From: Candidatus Melainabacteria bacterium
GTDB taxonomy: Bacteria > Cyanobacteriota > Vampirovibrionia > Obscuribacterales > Obscuribacteraceae
Direction of reading: 5' to 3'
DNA length: 64,000 nt
Assembly: GCA_003963305.1 (NCBI GenBank)
Contig: RXJR01000017.1
Span: 62,001 to 126,000 of the forward strand
This document shows positions 45,470-53,616 of this stretch, in pieces (position 1 is the first letter of the stretch; each line of letters begins with the position of its first letter). The notes beneath the pieces were generated by a model that saw nothing but the letters and a program-made list of their open reading frames with translations, was not told the origin of the DNA and searched no databases. Made by a program: the position numbers and the translations under genes.

Positions 45470-46153
45470 TTATCTGTGCTGGTTTATTACAGCAGCAAGC
45501 GCTTCTTCGCTTCTCGGTGGGCTGGCATTATAGAGAACATTGCCGCTTGCATCAAGCATTATCATTCGCGGAATACTTTCCACATTGTATTTGCTTGCCT
45601 GATCCTTGCTCGTATCGAGATCTAATTTTTCGAAGGTGATGTCTCTGAATTTTGAAGTTGTTGCGTCAAACACGGGCGCAAATGTTTTACAAGCCCCTCA
45701 CCAATCGGCGTAGAACTCGATTATCTTTTTGACTTTTGCGGTTGCGACGATGGGCGTCGATGATGCGGATGTTGCCGTGTGAGAAGGTGTCGCTGTGGCA
45801 ACAGAAGATGAAGAACTGCCTGAATACTTTGCTTTAGAAAGCTGATCGAATCCTGATTGCGCCATGCCTCTCAATCGAGCGTCGCCGTTCTGTGTCACCC
45901 AGAGATATTCCGCCTTCGCGCCTTCGATATGACCAAGCGCCTGCTTGCACAGTGCCAGATAGTAGTGAACCATGGCGTTTGTTGGGTAGGCTTGCTTGTA
46001 GATTTCGAATTCTGCGTTAGCCTGACTGTATTTGCCTGCCGTGTAATCGGCAACCGCTTGTTGGAAGCTTACGGGCGCCGCCTCTGAGCATTGATTTGAA
46101 AGTGTCGCAACCACGGCAACTAACAGCAATGAGCCACTGGCAAGTTTTCTCAC
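45470..46153 (-). CDS. TPR-thioredoxin protein with in-frame TGA at the active-site cysteine (selenoprotein candidate)
   Basis: Read through the TGA at 45698-45700, the gene encodes 227 residues. Signal peptide (SGSLLLVAVVATLSNQCSEA), a TPR-like region (YTAGKYSQANAEFEIYKQAY, MVHYYLALCKQALGHIEGA), a Ser/Thr/Ala linker, then a thioredoxin domain: IIEFYADW, [TGA], GACKTFAPVFD. The expected thioredoxin motif WCGxCK therefore reads W-stop-G-A-C-K, the TGA standing exactly where the nucleophilic cysteine belongs. The remaining 75 codons are open in the same frame, with the cis-proline segment NVESIPRMIMLD and the last strand GNVLYNASP intact. Selenocysteine is the simplest functional reading; a recent nonsense mutation or read error are the alternatives. 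Probably periplasmic. Confidence 0.6.
45661..45697 (-). promoter_or_regulatory. possible bacterial SECIS region directly 3' of the TGA
   Basis: Within 37 nt after the TGA the RNA can form one of two exclusive hairpins: UUGCG/CGCAA (nt 17-21 and 33-37, 11-nt loop), or AAACAU/GUGUUU (nt 11-16 and 25-30, 8-nt loop UUGCGCCC). Both lie in the distance window of bacterial SECIS elements, but neither has the consensus G within the first two loop bases, so support is weak. Confidence 0.25.
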
Positions 46154-46321
46154 ACTGTTTCCTCCTGAAGCACGGCTATTATTTGATAAGTTAGCATTTC
46201 ACTTGAGTTCAATTCTATTCCGAAACCAGTTTGAACAATCGGAACTAAAACCCCGAGCCCATGCTCTTATTGACGGATGACAAAAAGTATGACAAACTGG
46301 CATACAGAGAGGGATGATGTT

Positions 46322-46582
46322 ATGCCTGCAACCAGAGAAAGAAAGACTAAGTTCACGGCTAGCGTAAACGAAAGTGTGGTCGCAAGAGTCGACGAACACG
46401 TAGTAAAACTCAAAGTGACTCGCAGTGACATCGTCGAAGAAGCAATGGAAATGTGGCTGCGAAGTAAAACTGAGGAGGAAGAAGAGCGTTATTTCACCGC
46501 TGCCGCCGCTGAAATGAACGCAGACGCAAAGGCTTGGAATGCCTTAACGAGCCGCTCTGCTAAGAATACCTGGAAACGCTAA
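46322..46582 (+). CDS. antitoxin of a MazF-type pair (ribbon-helix-helix-like)
   Basis: 86 aa from the ATG at 46322 (a start at 46277 is possible). The N-terminal half fits a short beta strand and two helices (TKFTASVNESVVARVDEHVV, TRSDIVEEAMEMWLR), as in CopG/MetJ-like DNA-binding antitoxins, and the C-terminal half is acidic then basic (KTEEEEERYF; SRSAKNTWKR), suited to wrap the toxin. Its stop and the toxin start share one base (46582). Expected to repress its own operon with the toxin. Confidence 0.75.
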   Translation: MPATRERKTKFTASVNESVVARVDEHVVKLKVTRSDIVEEAMEMWLRSKTEEEEERYFTAAAAEMNADAKAWNALTSRSAKNTWKR

Positions 46583-46968
46583 TGAAGGAATCAGCAGGTG
46601 TTGCTCCTGCGTTTCCCCGCCGCGGGGAAGTGTGGTTGCTGAATGTAAATCCAATCACACCGGGCGATCCGCATTTACCTAGACCGGTTGTAATAGTCTC
46701 GACAAACCCACGCAATCGTAATTGGGATAGTGTCATTGTTGTGCCATTGAGTACAGGATTGCAGCAGCCCAATGCGAACTTCCACAAACCGATTCCAGCC
46801 GGTCAGGGTGGTATAAATTTGGACTCGCACGCTAGATGCGATCTAGTCAGTAATTTAGAAAAGACTTGTCTGGATTTGGCCAGGGGCCCTCTTGGTAGCG
46901 CTCTTTCGGATTTACACATGTGGGAAATAGTGAAGGGAATTCGCGCGTCTGTTGGAGACACAAACTAG
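46582..46968 (+). CDS. MazF/PemK-family toxin endoribonuclease
   Basis: 128 aa with the PemK-fold signature FPRRGEVWLLNVNPITPGD, LPRPVVIVSTNPRN, SVIVVPLSTG and SHARCDLVSNLEKTCLD, which covers the SH3-like barrel and the catalytic Arg region. MazF toxins cleave single-stranded mRNA at short motifs. The strand-1 motif RRGEVW is intact, suggesting activity. Downstream of and overlapping the antitoxin by one base, the classic coupled arrangement. Confidence 0.88.
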   Translation: MKESAGVAPAFPRRGEVWLLNVNPITPGDPHLPRPVVIVSTNPRNRNWDSVIVVPLSTGLQQPNANFHKPIPAGQGGINLDSHARCDLVSNLEKTCLDLARGPLGSALSDLHMWEIVKGIRASVGDTN

Positions 46969-47067
46969 TTGTGCGAAGCTTATGCTCCGCTGTCGGGGCA
47001 GCTTTTAGAGCCTGGTGCAAGGTGGAAGACTGGCGAGAGCTAGAAAACTACGTGGTAAAAGTGCGGC

Positions 47068-47580
47068 ATGAGAAAATTGATTCTGAACTTGGCATTGTCT
47101 CTTGATGGGTTTATCGAAGGTCCAAATGGCGAGTATGACTGGTGTTTTACCGACCAGGACTATGGGCTTTCTGATTTCCTGGACGGTATCGATGCTTTGT
47201 TAATGGGTCGAAAGTCATACGAAACGTTACAAGCGTCAGGCACAGACCCGTTTTCTGCAAAGCGTAAGTATATCGTTTCGACCAAACTGGCTTTGACTAA
47301 TTCGAGTGAGATGATCATTGGCGGCGACTTTGTAACAGCTATTCGTCGATTGAAAGAGGAAAGAGGTAAAGACATTTGGCTATTTGGCGGTGCTCAACTC
47401 ACTGATGCATTGTTGAAGGAGAAGCTCGTTGACGAGTTTCAAATCGCAATTCATCCGTTACTCTTGGGGGCAGGCACTCGATTGTTTCAGAAGCTAGATA
47501 GCCGGTTGAGTCTGGAGCTGGCTGATTGCAAGCAGTATGGTAGCGGTCTTGTTCAACTTTTCTATCGGACTAAATATTAG
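47068..47580 (+). CDS. dihydrofolate-reductase-family protein (RibD C-terminal-like)
   Basis: 170 aa of the DHFR/RibD_C fold found in the YyaP/YwjB group: MRKLILNLALSLDGFIEGPN, then DALLMGRKSYETLQ, KRKYIVSTK, and the NADPH-binding GKDIWLFGGAQLTDALLKE, ending GSGLVQLFYRTKY. These proteins are NADPH-binding reductases of largely unknown substrate; a true DHFR role is unlikely. No good ribosome site; 100 nt beyond the toxin gene. Cytoplasmic. Confidence 0.8.
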   Translation: MRKLILNLALSLDGFIEGPNGEYDWCFTDQDYGLSDFLDGIDALLMGRKSYETLQASGTDPFSAKRKYIVSTKLALTNSSEMIIGGDFVTAIRRLKEERGKDIWLFGGAQLTDALLKEKLVDEFQIAIHPLLLGAGTRLFQKLDSRLSLELADCKQYGSGLVQLFYRTKY

Positions 47581-47670
47581 GCAGGTCGGAGGCGTGATAC
47601 TTTGTGTCATCAAAGCGCACGCGCACTAATAGGCGATCACCGCAGAATATATGAGTTGTTCTCCAACAGA

Positions 47671-48297
47671 TTATTGTGTTCGTTTGCCTGTAACAACAGT
47701 CGTTGTAGTCGTTGAGAATTCGCCGTTTGGAGTTGGTTTGACCGTGGCTGTATCCGGGTTAGATGTCGAACTAGATGCCACGCTGCTGCTGTTGCTCCGC
47801 GCGGCGGCATAGGCTTCCACCTGTGATTGATATTTTCGGAATGGCGGCCACCATGTTTTCTGGTGATGCGCTTTGAATTCGTCGGCGACTTGTTGTGCAC
47901 TCCAGTGTAAGTCGACCATGCGATGCGCGGCTATGTAGACACCGGTGCGGTCCATATTTACTTCGCACGAGGTGTATACCGGCTGCATTTTGGGATTGTT
48001 TACGATTGCTCGAAATTGGTCCATCTGTTCGAATGTGGGAACCTTGAAGACGCCTGTTTTGATGACGCACCAGTTCATGCCGAGCTTCTTGCAGAGCCTT
48101 TCTTTCTGCTTTTGCGGATTGGTGCGCAGGGAAACGATCGTTTTGAAGCCTTTGTCGTGCAGCGTTTCAATCTGTTTCACCTTTGGATCCATGCCGCGCC
48201 ACAGTGTTGGTGTTATCTGCTCCATTGGGGTGTGGACAAAGGGTGCATACAGAAATGCAAACTGCAAAGTCAGATTATGAATGTCCAAAGTTTCCAC
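47671..48297 (-). CDS. dual-specificity/tyrosine phosphatase-like protein, modified P-loop
   Basis: 208 aa. The phosphatase signature C-x5-R-T is present in YTSCEVNMDRTGVYIA (about residues 109-116), preceded by ITPTLWRGMDPKVKQIETLH and IVSLRT, as in DSP/tyrosine phosphatases of bacteria. The residue before the catalytic Cys, normally His, is Ser. An acid Asp may lie in an upstream loop. The last 45 residues are Ser/Thr/Pro-rich and probably disordered. An N-terminal hydrophobic segment (LTLQFAFLYAPFV) might be a membrane anchor. No partner kinase nearby. Confidence 0.65.
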   Translation of the reverse strand: METLDIHNLTLQFAFLYAPFVHTPMEQITPTLWRGMDPKVKQIETLHDKGFKTIVSLRTNPQKQKERLCKKLGMNWCVIKTGVFKVPTFEQMDQFRAIVNNPKMQPVYTSCEVNMDRTGVYIAAHRMVDLHWSAQQVADEFKAHHQKTWWPPFRKYQSQVEAYAAARSNSSSVASSSTSNPDTATVKPTPNGEFSTTTTTVVTGKRTQ

Positions 48298-48350
48298 CTC
48301 GCGAAAGACTGTCAGCTTGACGAAGCAGGCGTCCAGAAAGTTGCAGGCAC

Positions 48351-51188
48351 TCAGATTTGCGTAGAAGGTTGCGAGGAGCGTTTATTGGATGGTTTCTCCG
48401 CAACCTGCGATGGTTCGTGACCGAATTGCCAGGCGCATCCTGCCAGCACTCTTAATGGAAGCATATAACGAGTTCCCTGGAATGGGCTACCCAGGTTGGT
48501 GGGATAACGTTGGTTGAGAAGATTTTCTATGCGCACGTCGAATGAGGCCGGGAGGAATCGATATTGTTTTCGCAGTGCTAGAGACGTGTTGTAGCCCGCG
48601 CTCAACCCCAGGTTTGTTATCACTGGTGTACGGGACGGGTGCGGACCGTAGATGGCGACATCGCGTCCATCCTGCAGTCCCGTGCTGACTTGTGCGTCGC
48701 CCAACACCCACCAGTTCGCTCTGCCCTTATATCCCAAACCTGCAGTGCCCTGGAAGCGGCGGTCGTGGTCGGGATACTGAGCTAAAGGTGGCTCTGGGAA
48801 ATCATAGAAGCCTCCCGAGACTCCGTGCGTTCCGCGCAAATAAGCTGCTTGTACAGTGCTAGAAAGGAATCCATTCAAACCGTAGCCGTCGCGTTTTGGT
48901 TTCAAGTCGATGCGAGTTTCAACACCGTACGCTTCTTGCGCGCTGTTAGTGAGGCGATTGTAGATTGGTAAGTTTCCGATAACGCCGGAATCGCCAAAAT
49001 TTCGCAAGTATTTATAGAAGAGGTTCGTTCTTGTTACAAACCTTGGTCCGACTTGTTGCTCGATACTGAAGTCTACCAGCTTTCCACGGGTTGCCTGTAG
49101 GGGGCGTGGCGTGCCCGGATAAATACCGTTCACCGGGTCGACTCCGGTCACCAGAAATGGCGCGATAAAAGTGTCGACCGGAGTTGGTGTGAAAATGTCC
49201 GAGTAAGAGGCTCGTACCACTGTATTTTTAGTGACTACGAAAGAAGCTCCGTATCTGCCGCTTGCCTGTGCGTCAGTAACGCGCTGAGTCTGGTATGGTT
49301 TTAGGCTGAAAGGCTGAACGTCGGGCACAGAAGCGACCTGTTCCGCAAGTGCCATGCTGTTGCCGAAGACGCTGTGCTGTAAGTCAAAGCGCACACCGCC
49401 GTCGAGGGTTAGTCGTTTCCAGAATCCGGTTTTGGGTGTCCATTTATCTTGCAGATAGGCGCTCTGTAGCCAGCGGAACCCGGTAAATGTGCTGCCTTTG
49501 AATTGCGGTCCGTCGGGGGTTCCAGTAAATGGGCTGATCACTGCGCCGAATGGCAGCGGATTCAAATTGACCTGTGATGCTCCGACGTAGTCGCCCGCTG
49601 CCTGCAACTGGCTGACCTGGTCAGCTGCTTCTGCACTTGCGGCCAGGGAGCCTGGCAAGTCTGCATTGAAATATGTGGCACCAAACTTGGTGCGCACCGG
49701 GCGAATTTCTGTTAAAAAGCCGGTTTTTAAGTGGTGGGTTTTGTGAACGACTTTTGAAATGTCTCCCTGCGCCGAGAAAATATAATTGAACCTTCGCGCC
49801 GTCGCGGCAAGAGACCAGATTGGCTGCTCTGCATTGATTACGGGGGCAGGGTCGAAGGCAGGGCTGGATTTGAAGCTTTCTGAGTAAAAGCCGTTTAGCA
49901 AGTGCAGATTTAGTTCGTCGAAGAATTTCTCCCCTTTTCTTTTCCAGCTGGCGATGAAGTAGTCTTGTCGATCTTGTTGGAAACCACGCACACCGCTGTT
50001 TCGGGAGAATTTTGAAAGAGGCGATTGTAAAAAGCTTTCGTTGATTGCCAGGTCAAATTTAAATGTATCTTTTGGGGTGGCTTTCCAAACGAGGCTGGAG
50101 AGGGTATTAATATCGGCTCCAGCATTGCCTACGAAATCTTTGGTTCCGGGTGCCAGTCGCAGCGAGGTACCGCGAAATTGTCCGGATGAGCTGAAACGTA
50201 AGTTGTAGAGCTTGCTGTCGGGGTTCTGGCTGAAGGCACCGCTTGTGTTGTAGTAAATGCTTCCCGCGAGCGGACCGCCGATTTGCTGGCCGATTAAGAA
50301 GTTTGGTTTAGTATCGATCGGCAATGATTTCATTCGAGCGATAGCGCCGAGAGGACCGCCACCGTCACTGGCTTCGTAACCACCTATGTCGACTTTCATG
50401 TTCTGAAGAGAACGCGGGCTGACCGGTTGGCTTTGCTGCAATACTCCTGCTGCTTCTGGAATTACCACGCCGTCCAATTCATAGTTGATGGCGTTGTGTT
50501 CACCACGGGTGATGACATTGCCGTAGCTGTCGTTCATGATGCCAGGCGTGCTTTCAATCAGCTGTCGCAAGTCATTTCCAGACTTGTATTCATAGATATA
50601 GCGGTGATCGATATTAGTGGTGGCACCGATTGATTCGGGGTGGATCAGTGTGCGCTTACCCGTGATGCGAAGTGTTTCCACCGGCTCCAGGTCTTCCATG
50701 GCAATGTCGAGTATCTTCGACTCACCCGGGGCAATGGCAATTTTCTGATTCGTGGAAAGCATCTCAGCAGCTGAGATTGTGAAGTCGTACTCCCCTGGCT
50801 CTACGTCAGGGAAGGTGTAAGTACCATCAGCTCTGCTTTCTGTGTGGTAGCGTTTGTGTTCTTCGCCAATTTTCGACAAGACAACACGTGCATCTTTAAT
50901 GACATGTTCTTTGGTTTGATCCGTGATCTTTCCATTGAGAGCCCCCGCCTTCTGACTGGTTTTCGCTGGCTCAGCATTAACAGATTGGGCTAGAAACGTA
51001 GATCCGGCACTGGAATTTAAAAGTTTCGCGTTCAGACTTTTAGACGATTGTGACTTCAGACCATCGCTTGAGTTCTTAATTTCGATTGGCGGACTGAGCG
51101 GAATGGAATCTTCCGCCAGTGCTGCGCTGCCGATTGTAGTGCTGGCGAAAATCGATAGACTTAGGGCCAGTTGGCGGTTTATAGACAT
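48351..51188 (-). CDS. TonB-dependent outer-membrane receptor with carboxypeptidase-like N-domain
   Basis: 945 aa. Signal peptide (LALSLSIFASTTIGSAALAE), then a carboxypeptidase-regulatory-like domain (about 85-165: GKITDQTKEHVIKDARVVLS, SRADGTYTFPDVEPGEYDF), a plug domain (RQLIESTPGIMNDSYGN, GPLGAIARMKSLPID) and a 22-strand barrel by composition, with strands such as YFIASWKRKGEKFFDELNLH and the near-terminal FDVRIENLLNQRYPTNLGSP, YMLPLRVLAGCAWQFG. The protein continues 25 polar residues past the usual beta-signal. Imports a scarce ligand (metal chelate or sugar) by TonB energy. A promoter with an operator lies upstream. Confidence 0.85.
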   Translation of the reverse strand: MSINRQLALSLSIFASTTIGSAALAEDSIPLSPPIEIKNSSDGLKSQSSKSLNAKLLNSSAGSTFLAQSVNAEPAKTSQKAGALNGKITDQTKEHVIKDARVVLSKIGEEHKRYHTESRADGTYTFPDVEPGEYDFTISAAEMLSTNQKIAIAPGESKILDIAMEDLEPVETLRITGKRTLIHPESIGATTNIDHRYIYEYKSGNDLRQLIESTPGIMNDSYGNVITRGEHNAINYELDGVVIPEAAGVLQQSQPVSPRSLQNMKVDIGGYEASDGGGPLGAIARMKSLPIDTKPNFLIGQQIGGPLAGSIYYNTSGAFSQNPDSKLYNLRFSSSGQFRGTSLRLAPGTKDFVGNAGADINTLSSLVWKATPKDTFKFDLAINESFLQSPLSKFSRNSGVRGFQQDRQDYFIASWKRKGEKFFDELNLHLLNGFYSESFKSSPAFDPAPVINAEQPIWSLAATARRFNYIFSAQGDISKVVHKTHHLKTGFLTEIRPVRTKFGATYFNADLPGSLAASAEAADQVSQLQAAGDYVGASQVNLNPLPFGAVISPFTGTPDGPQFKGSTFTGFRWLQSAYLQDKWTPKTGFWKRLTLDGGVRFDLQHSVFGNSMALAEQVASVPDVQPFSLKPYQTQRVTDAQASGRYGASFVVTKNTVVRASYSDIFTPTPVDTFIAPFLVTGVDPVNGIYPGTPRPLQATRGKLVDFSIEQQVGPRFVTRTNLFYKYLRNFGDSGVIGNLPIYNRLTNSAQEAYGVETRIDLKPKRDGYGLNGFLSSTVQAAYLRGTHGVSGGFYDFPEPPLAQYPDHDRRFQGTAGLGYKGRANWWVLGDAQVSTGLQDGRDVAIYGPHPSRTPVITNLGLSAGYNTSLALRKQYRFLPASFDVRIENLLNQRYPTNLGSPFQGTRYMLPLRVLAGCAWQFGHEPSQVAEKPSNKRSSQPSTQI

Positions 51189-51234
51189 GGGTTCCCTTGG
51201 TTATGGTCTTGGCAGGGTTTGACTCTGCGGCAAA

Positions 51235-51264
51235 ATTGTAAATGGAAACCGTTTTCATTTTCAA
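51235..51264 (-). promoter_or_regulatory. promoter with embedded LacI-like operator upstream of the TonB receptor gene
   Basis: On the minus strand, TTGAAA and TACAAT are spaced 18 bp (-35 at 51264-51259, -10 at 51240-51235). Within the spacer lies TGAAAACGGTTTCCA (51257-51243), arms TGAAAAC/GTTTCCA with one mismatch, the shape of LacI/GalR-family operators. Start codon is about 47 nt downstream of the -10 element. No Fur box is obvious. Confidence 0.5.
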
Positions 51265-51400
51265 TTCTTGATAACGCTTGCCTATACTTTTTATGCGGGA
51301 TTTATATAGCTTTCCCACTACCCGGGTTCAGTGTTCTTAGATATGATGGATTTAAGTGTTCGCACGCACCACTTCGCGAGCACGGTCAGGAGTTGATACG

Positions 51401-53167
51401 ATGTACGACGCTCCGCACGGTATCCTATTGTCCTATCCCGCTCGCAAGGTCGTGCGCAGCCGGAGCGGAAGCATGCTGGTTCTGATTGTTGCAACAATGG
51501 GAATTATTGTTGCGCTTATATTTTTTGGACTCAACTATGTGCGCTTGCTTGGTAGCAACGCTGAACAGAAGAAAGCAATCGAGTCTGCTGCTCTTGCGGC
51601 AGCCAGTGATCTTGCCGGTCTTGTAGTAAATACTGATGAGTTCGGTTTCGTTTCTCTTTCTGATGCCGCTCCCGTTGGCACCAGTACTAGTGCCCCCGAC
51701 CAACTCTCTATGCCGGTACACGGAATCAATACAATCATTGGAACCGCTCGTCTCGACTTGATTATTGCTGATCAGCTTAATGACGAAACTATGCGGCAGT
51801 TTGCCATCCTCGACGCAAAGAATGCGAAAAAGGCCGCCAAAACTCTGGTCGATGCCCTGAATGCTGCTATTTTGCCGGGCGGCAAGGTAGTCGACAAGGA
51901 TGGCAGGTGGCTGTATCCGTATGTCGACGCTATCAATGCTTATACCGCAAATGATATTCGCATGACCGGAGCTTCTTACTATGTGCCTAATTCCATGAAG
52001 CTTACCCTGGGCACTGTAACTGGTGGCATTGCGACAAACACTCCGGTGCCTCAGCCGGCGGCTTCAGCGCCTGTCGATCCTTCTCAGCAAGTAGAGGGCT
52101 TCTATCGTTCTGACATGAACATTAAGTATTTGAATACAGATTTTGTATTTGCTTCTGTTGGAAAGAACTCGGCACTAGCCGATCCCAAGCTTTTCGTGCC
52201 TGGTGGCGACCAGTCACTTCCTTACTGCATACCGGCAATTGTCAAAGCTGAAGCCAATCAGTTCATTTCTACTACGATGAATGGCGATCAGGTTCATGCC
52301 GAGTCCTGTGCCGTTCCCTCCAGCTTGTACGATCCTTTGCCGGCGCCTGGGTCTCTTTCATTGAGTTTCCCTGACGGACCCGTGCCTGAAATCAAAAAGT
52401 TCGCCGACATTCTTACCAATGCTCAGCTCAACGATGTGAGCAGACCGTCTACTTTGCTTACTCCCATCAACGGCGATTTCCCCTGGGATAGCGGCTCCAT
52501 GATGTCGGCCAGTCAGTGGCCTCTTGATGCTGCAATCAGCCCGCCGATCGGAGTCGTCTGGAGAGCGGCATTTTATGATTGGATTCGTCGAGCCGGCTGT
52601 AAAGCTAAGATTGACCAGGTGCTGGCGGTGCCCAATGCTCCCCTCGCCTCGCCGAATCCTGCTACGGTTGTGTTTGCTCCTGTCACTACTGCCGGTGGCA
52701 CTACCGGAACTCCGTTGGGACCGGTGCCGGCCGGCATCATTCATGTATTCAAGTTTGATTCTTCTGGCTCTGTACTGTACAAGAGCGCACCACTTAAGCC
52801 CTATCCTTACTCTGTTTCAAGTAACAAGCAATTGTACGCCGAGTCTCTTGGTGCTATCAAGAACAGCAGCGTGCCTTTGTTCAGCATCACCCCGCCGTTG
52901 CTGCCTGACTTGAAGGGCGTGAAGAACGTGCCTGGTCAACTGGATTTTACCAATACCTGGGATGTCTATATTCGTGACGAAGTGCGCCAGCCTGGTACCA
53001 ATCTCGGTGGCAAGCACGGCGGCGAGCCACTCGATAATAATCAGGTGGCGATGGATGTTGGTGATGTCTTGCGTGCTAACCGGCGTGCTCCTGTGACAGC
53101 GCAGACCACAGTCGGCATGACCGATACATCGAAGCTACCCTTCGGACTGGAGCTTGACTTGAATTGA
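51401..53167 (+). CDS. TadE/TadG-like membrane-anchored envelope protein
   Basis: 588 aa from the ATG at 51401 (AGGAG 8 nt upstream). The N-terminus is the hallmark of TadE/G-like pilus-assembly proteins: SRSGSMLVLIVATMGIIVAL, one helix, then LNYVRLLGSNAEQKKAIESAA, with the Glu-type position that lies after the pseudopilin-like helix. The long extracytoplasmic part is Pro/Ala/Ser-rich with several conserved-looking motifs (SASQWPLDAAISPPIGVVWR). Its stop overlaps a TTG start for the Gly-rich gene, so they are cotranscribed. Other Tad genes are not in the window. Confidence 0.6.
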   Translation: MYDAPHGILLSYPARKVVRSRSGSMLVLIVATMGIIVALIFFGLNYVRLLGSNAEQKKAIESAALAAASDLAGLVVNTDEFGFVSLSDAAPVGTSTSAPDQLSMPVHGINTIIGTARLDLIIADQLNDETMRQFAILDAKNAKKAAKTLVDALNAAILPGGKVVDKDGRWLYPYVDAINAYTANDIRMTGASYYVPNSMKLTLGTVTGGIATNTPVPQPAASAPVDPSQQVEGFYRSDMNIKYLNTDFVFASVGKNSALADPKLFVPGGDQSLPYCIPAIVKAEANQFISTTMNGDQVHAESCAVPSSLYDPLPAPGSLSLSFPDGPVPEIKKFADILTNAQLNDVSRPSTLLTPINGDFPWDSGSMMSASQWPLDAAISPPIGVVWRAAFYDWIRRAGCKAKIDQVLAVPNAPLASPNPATVVFAPVTTAGGTTGTPLGPVPAGIIHVFKFDSSGSVLYKSAPLKPYPYSVSSNKQLYAESLGAIKNSSVPLFSITPPLLPDLKGVKNVPGQLDFTNTWDVYIRDEVRQPGTNLGGKHGGEPLDNNQVAMDVGDVLRANRRAPVTAQTTVGMTDTSKLPFGLELDLN

Positions 53168-53616
53168 AAAGCTATAAATTGACCCGTCTAATTCTCACTT
53201 TCGTAAGCATTTCATTTTGTCTGCAAGGCGATGGTTGCGGCGGAGGTTATGGCGGCAACGGCGGCAACGGCGGCTCAGGCGGTACCTCGGGAACATCTGG
53301 GACCGGCAGCACTGGTGGGCCGGGCGGTACAGGCACGACGGGCGGCACCAGTGGCACAGGTGGTGCTGCCGGTAATGGGCTTCCCGTGCATGGAGCCGGG
53401 TCTATTCCTTTGCTGGGTGCGCAGTCAGACTTTAACGAAACTATGACGCCAAGCACCACTTATCGGGCTTTTAAAATTGGACCATCGGCAGTGCGTCCGA
53501 GCTACACTACCAACGGCACTGCCATCGACATTCGCTTTCGTCGGCAGGTCAGCGCCAAGGCTTATGCCGCTACTTTAGGTTTTGATACGGGCTACGTGGC
53601 CGAATTCGAGCAGTAA
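53164..53616 (+). CDS. Gly/Thr/Ser-rich secreted protein
   Basis: 150 aa, TTG start overlapping the stop of the TadE/G-like gene. N-terminal hydrophobic segment (LTRLILTFVSISFCLQGDGC) is a signal or lipoprotein leader. Residues 26-75 are almost only Gly, Thr and Ser (GGNGGNGGSGGTSGTSGTGS), then a compact 75-residue domain (FNETMTPSTTYRAFKIGPSA; AIDIRFRRQVSAKAYAATLG). The last 47 bp overlap the convergent HTTM gene on the other strand. Function unknown; surface-structure component is inferred from the coupling. Confidence 0.55.
   Translation: MKSYKLTRLILTFVSISFCLQGDGCGGGYGGNGGNGGSGGTSGTSGTGSTGGPGGTGTTGGTSGTGGAAGNGLPVHGAGSIPLLGAQSDFNETMTPSTTYRAFKIGPSAVRPSYTTNGTAIDIRFRRQVSAKAYAATLGFDTGYVAEFEQ

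Noticed and set aside
45470-45673. Separate 67-aa gene beginning at GTG 45673
   Set aside because: It is the second half of the thioredoxin domain in the same frame as the first half and lacks the active site; a stand-alone product would not fold.
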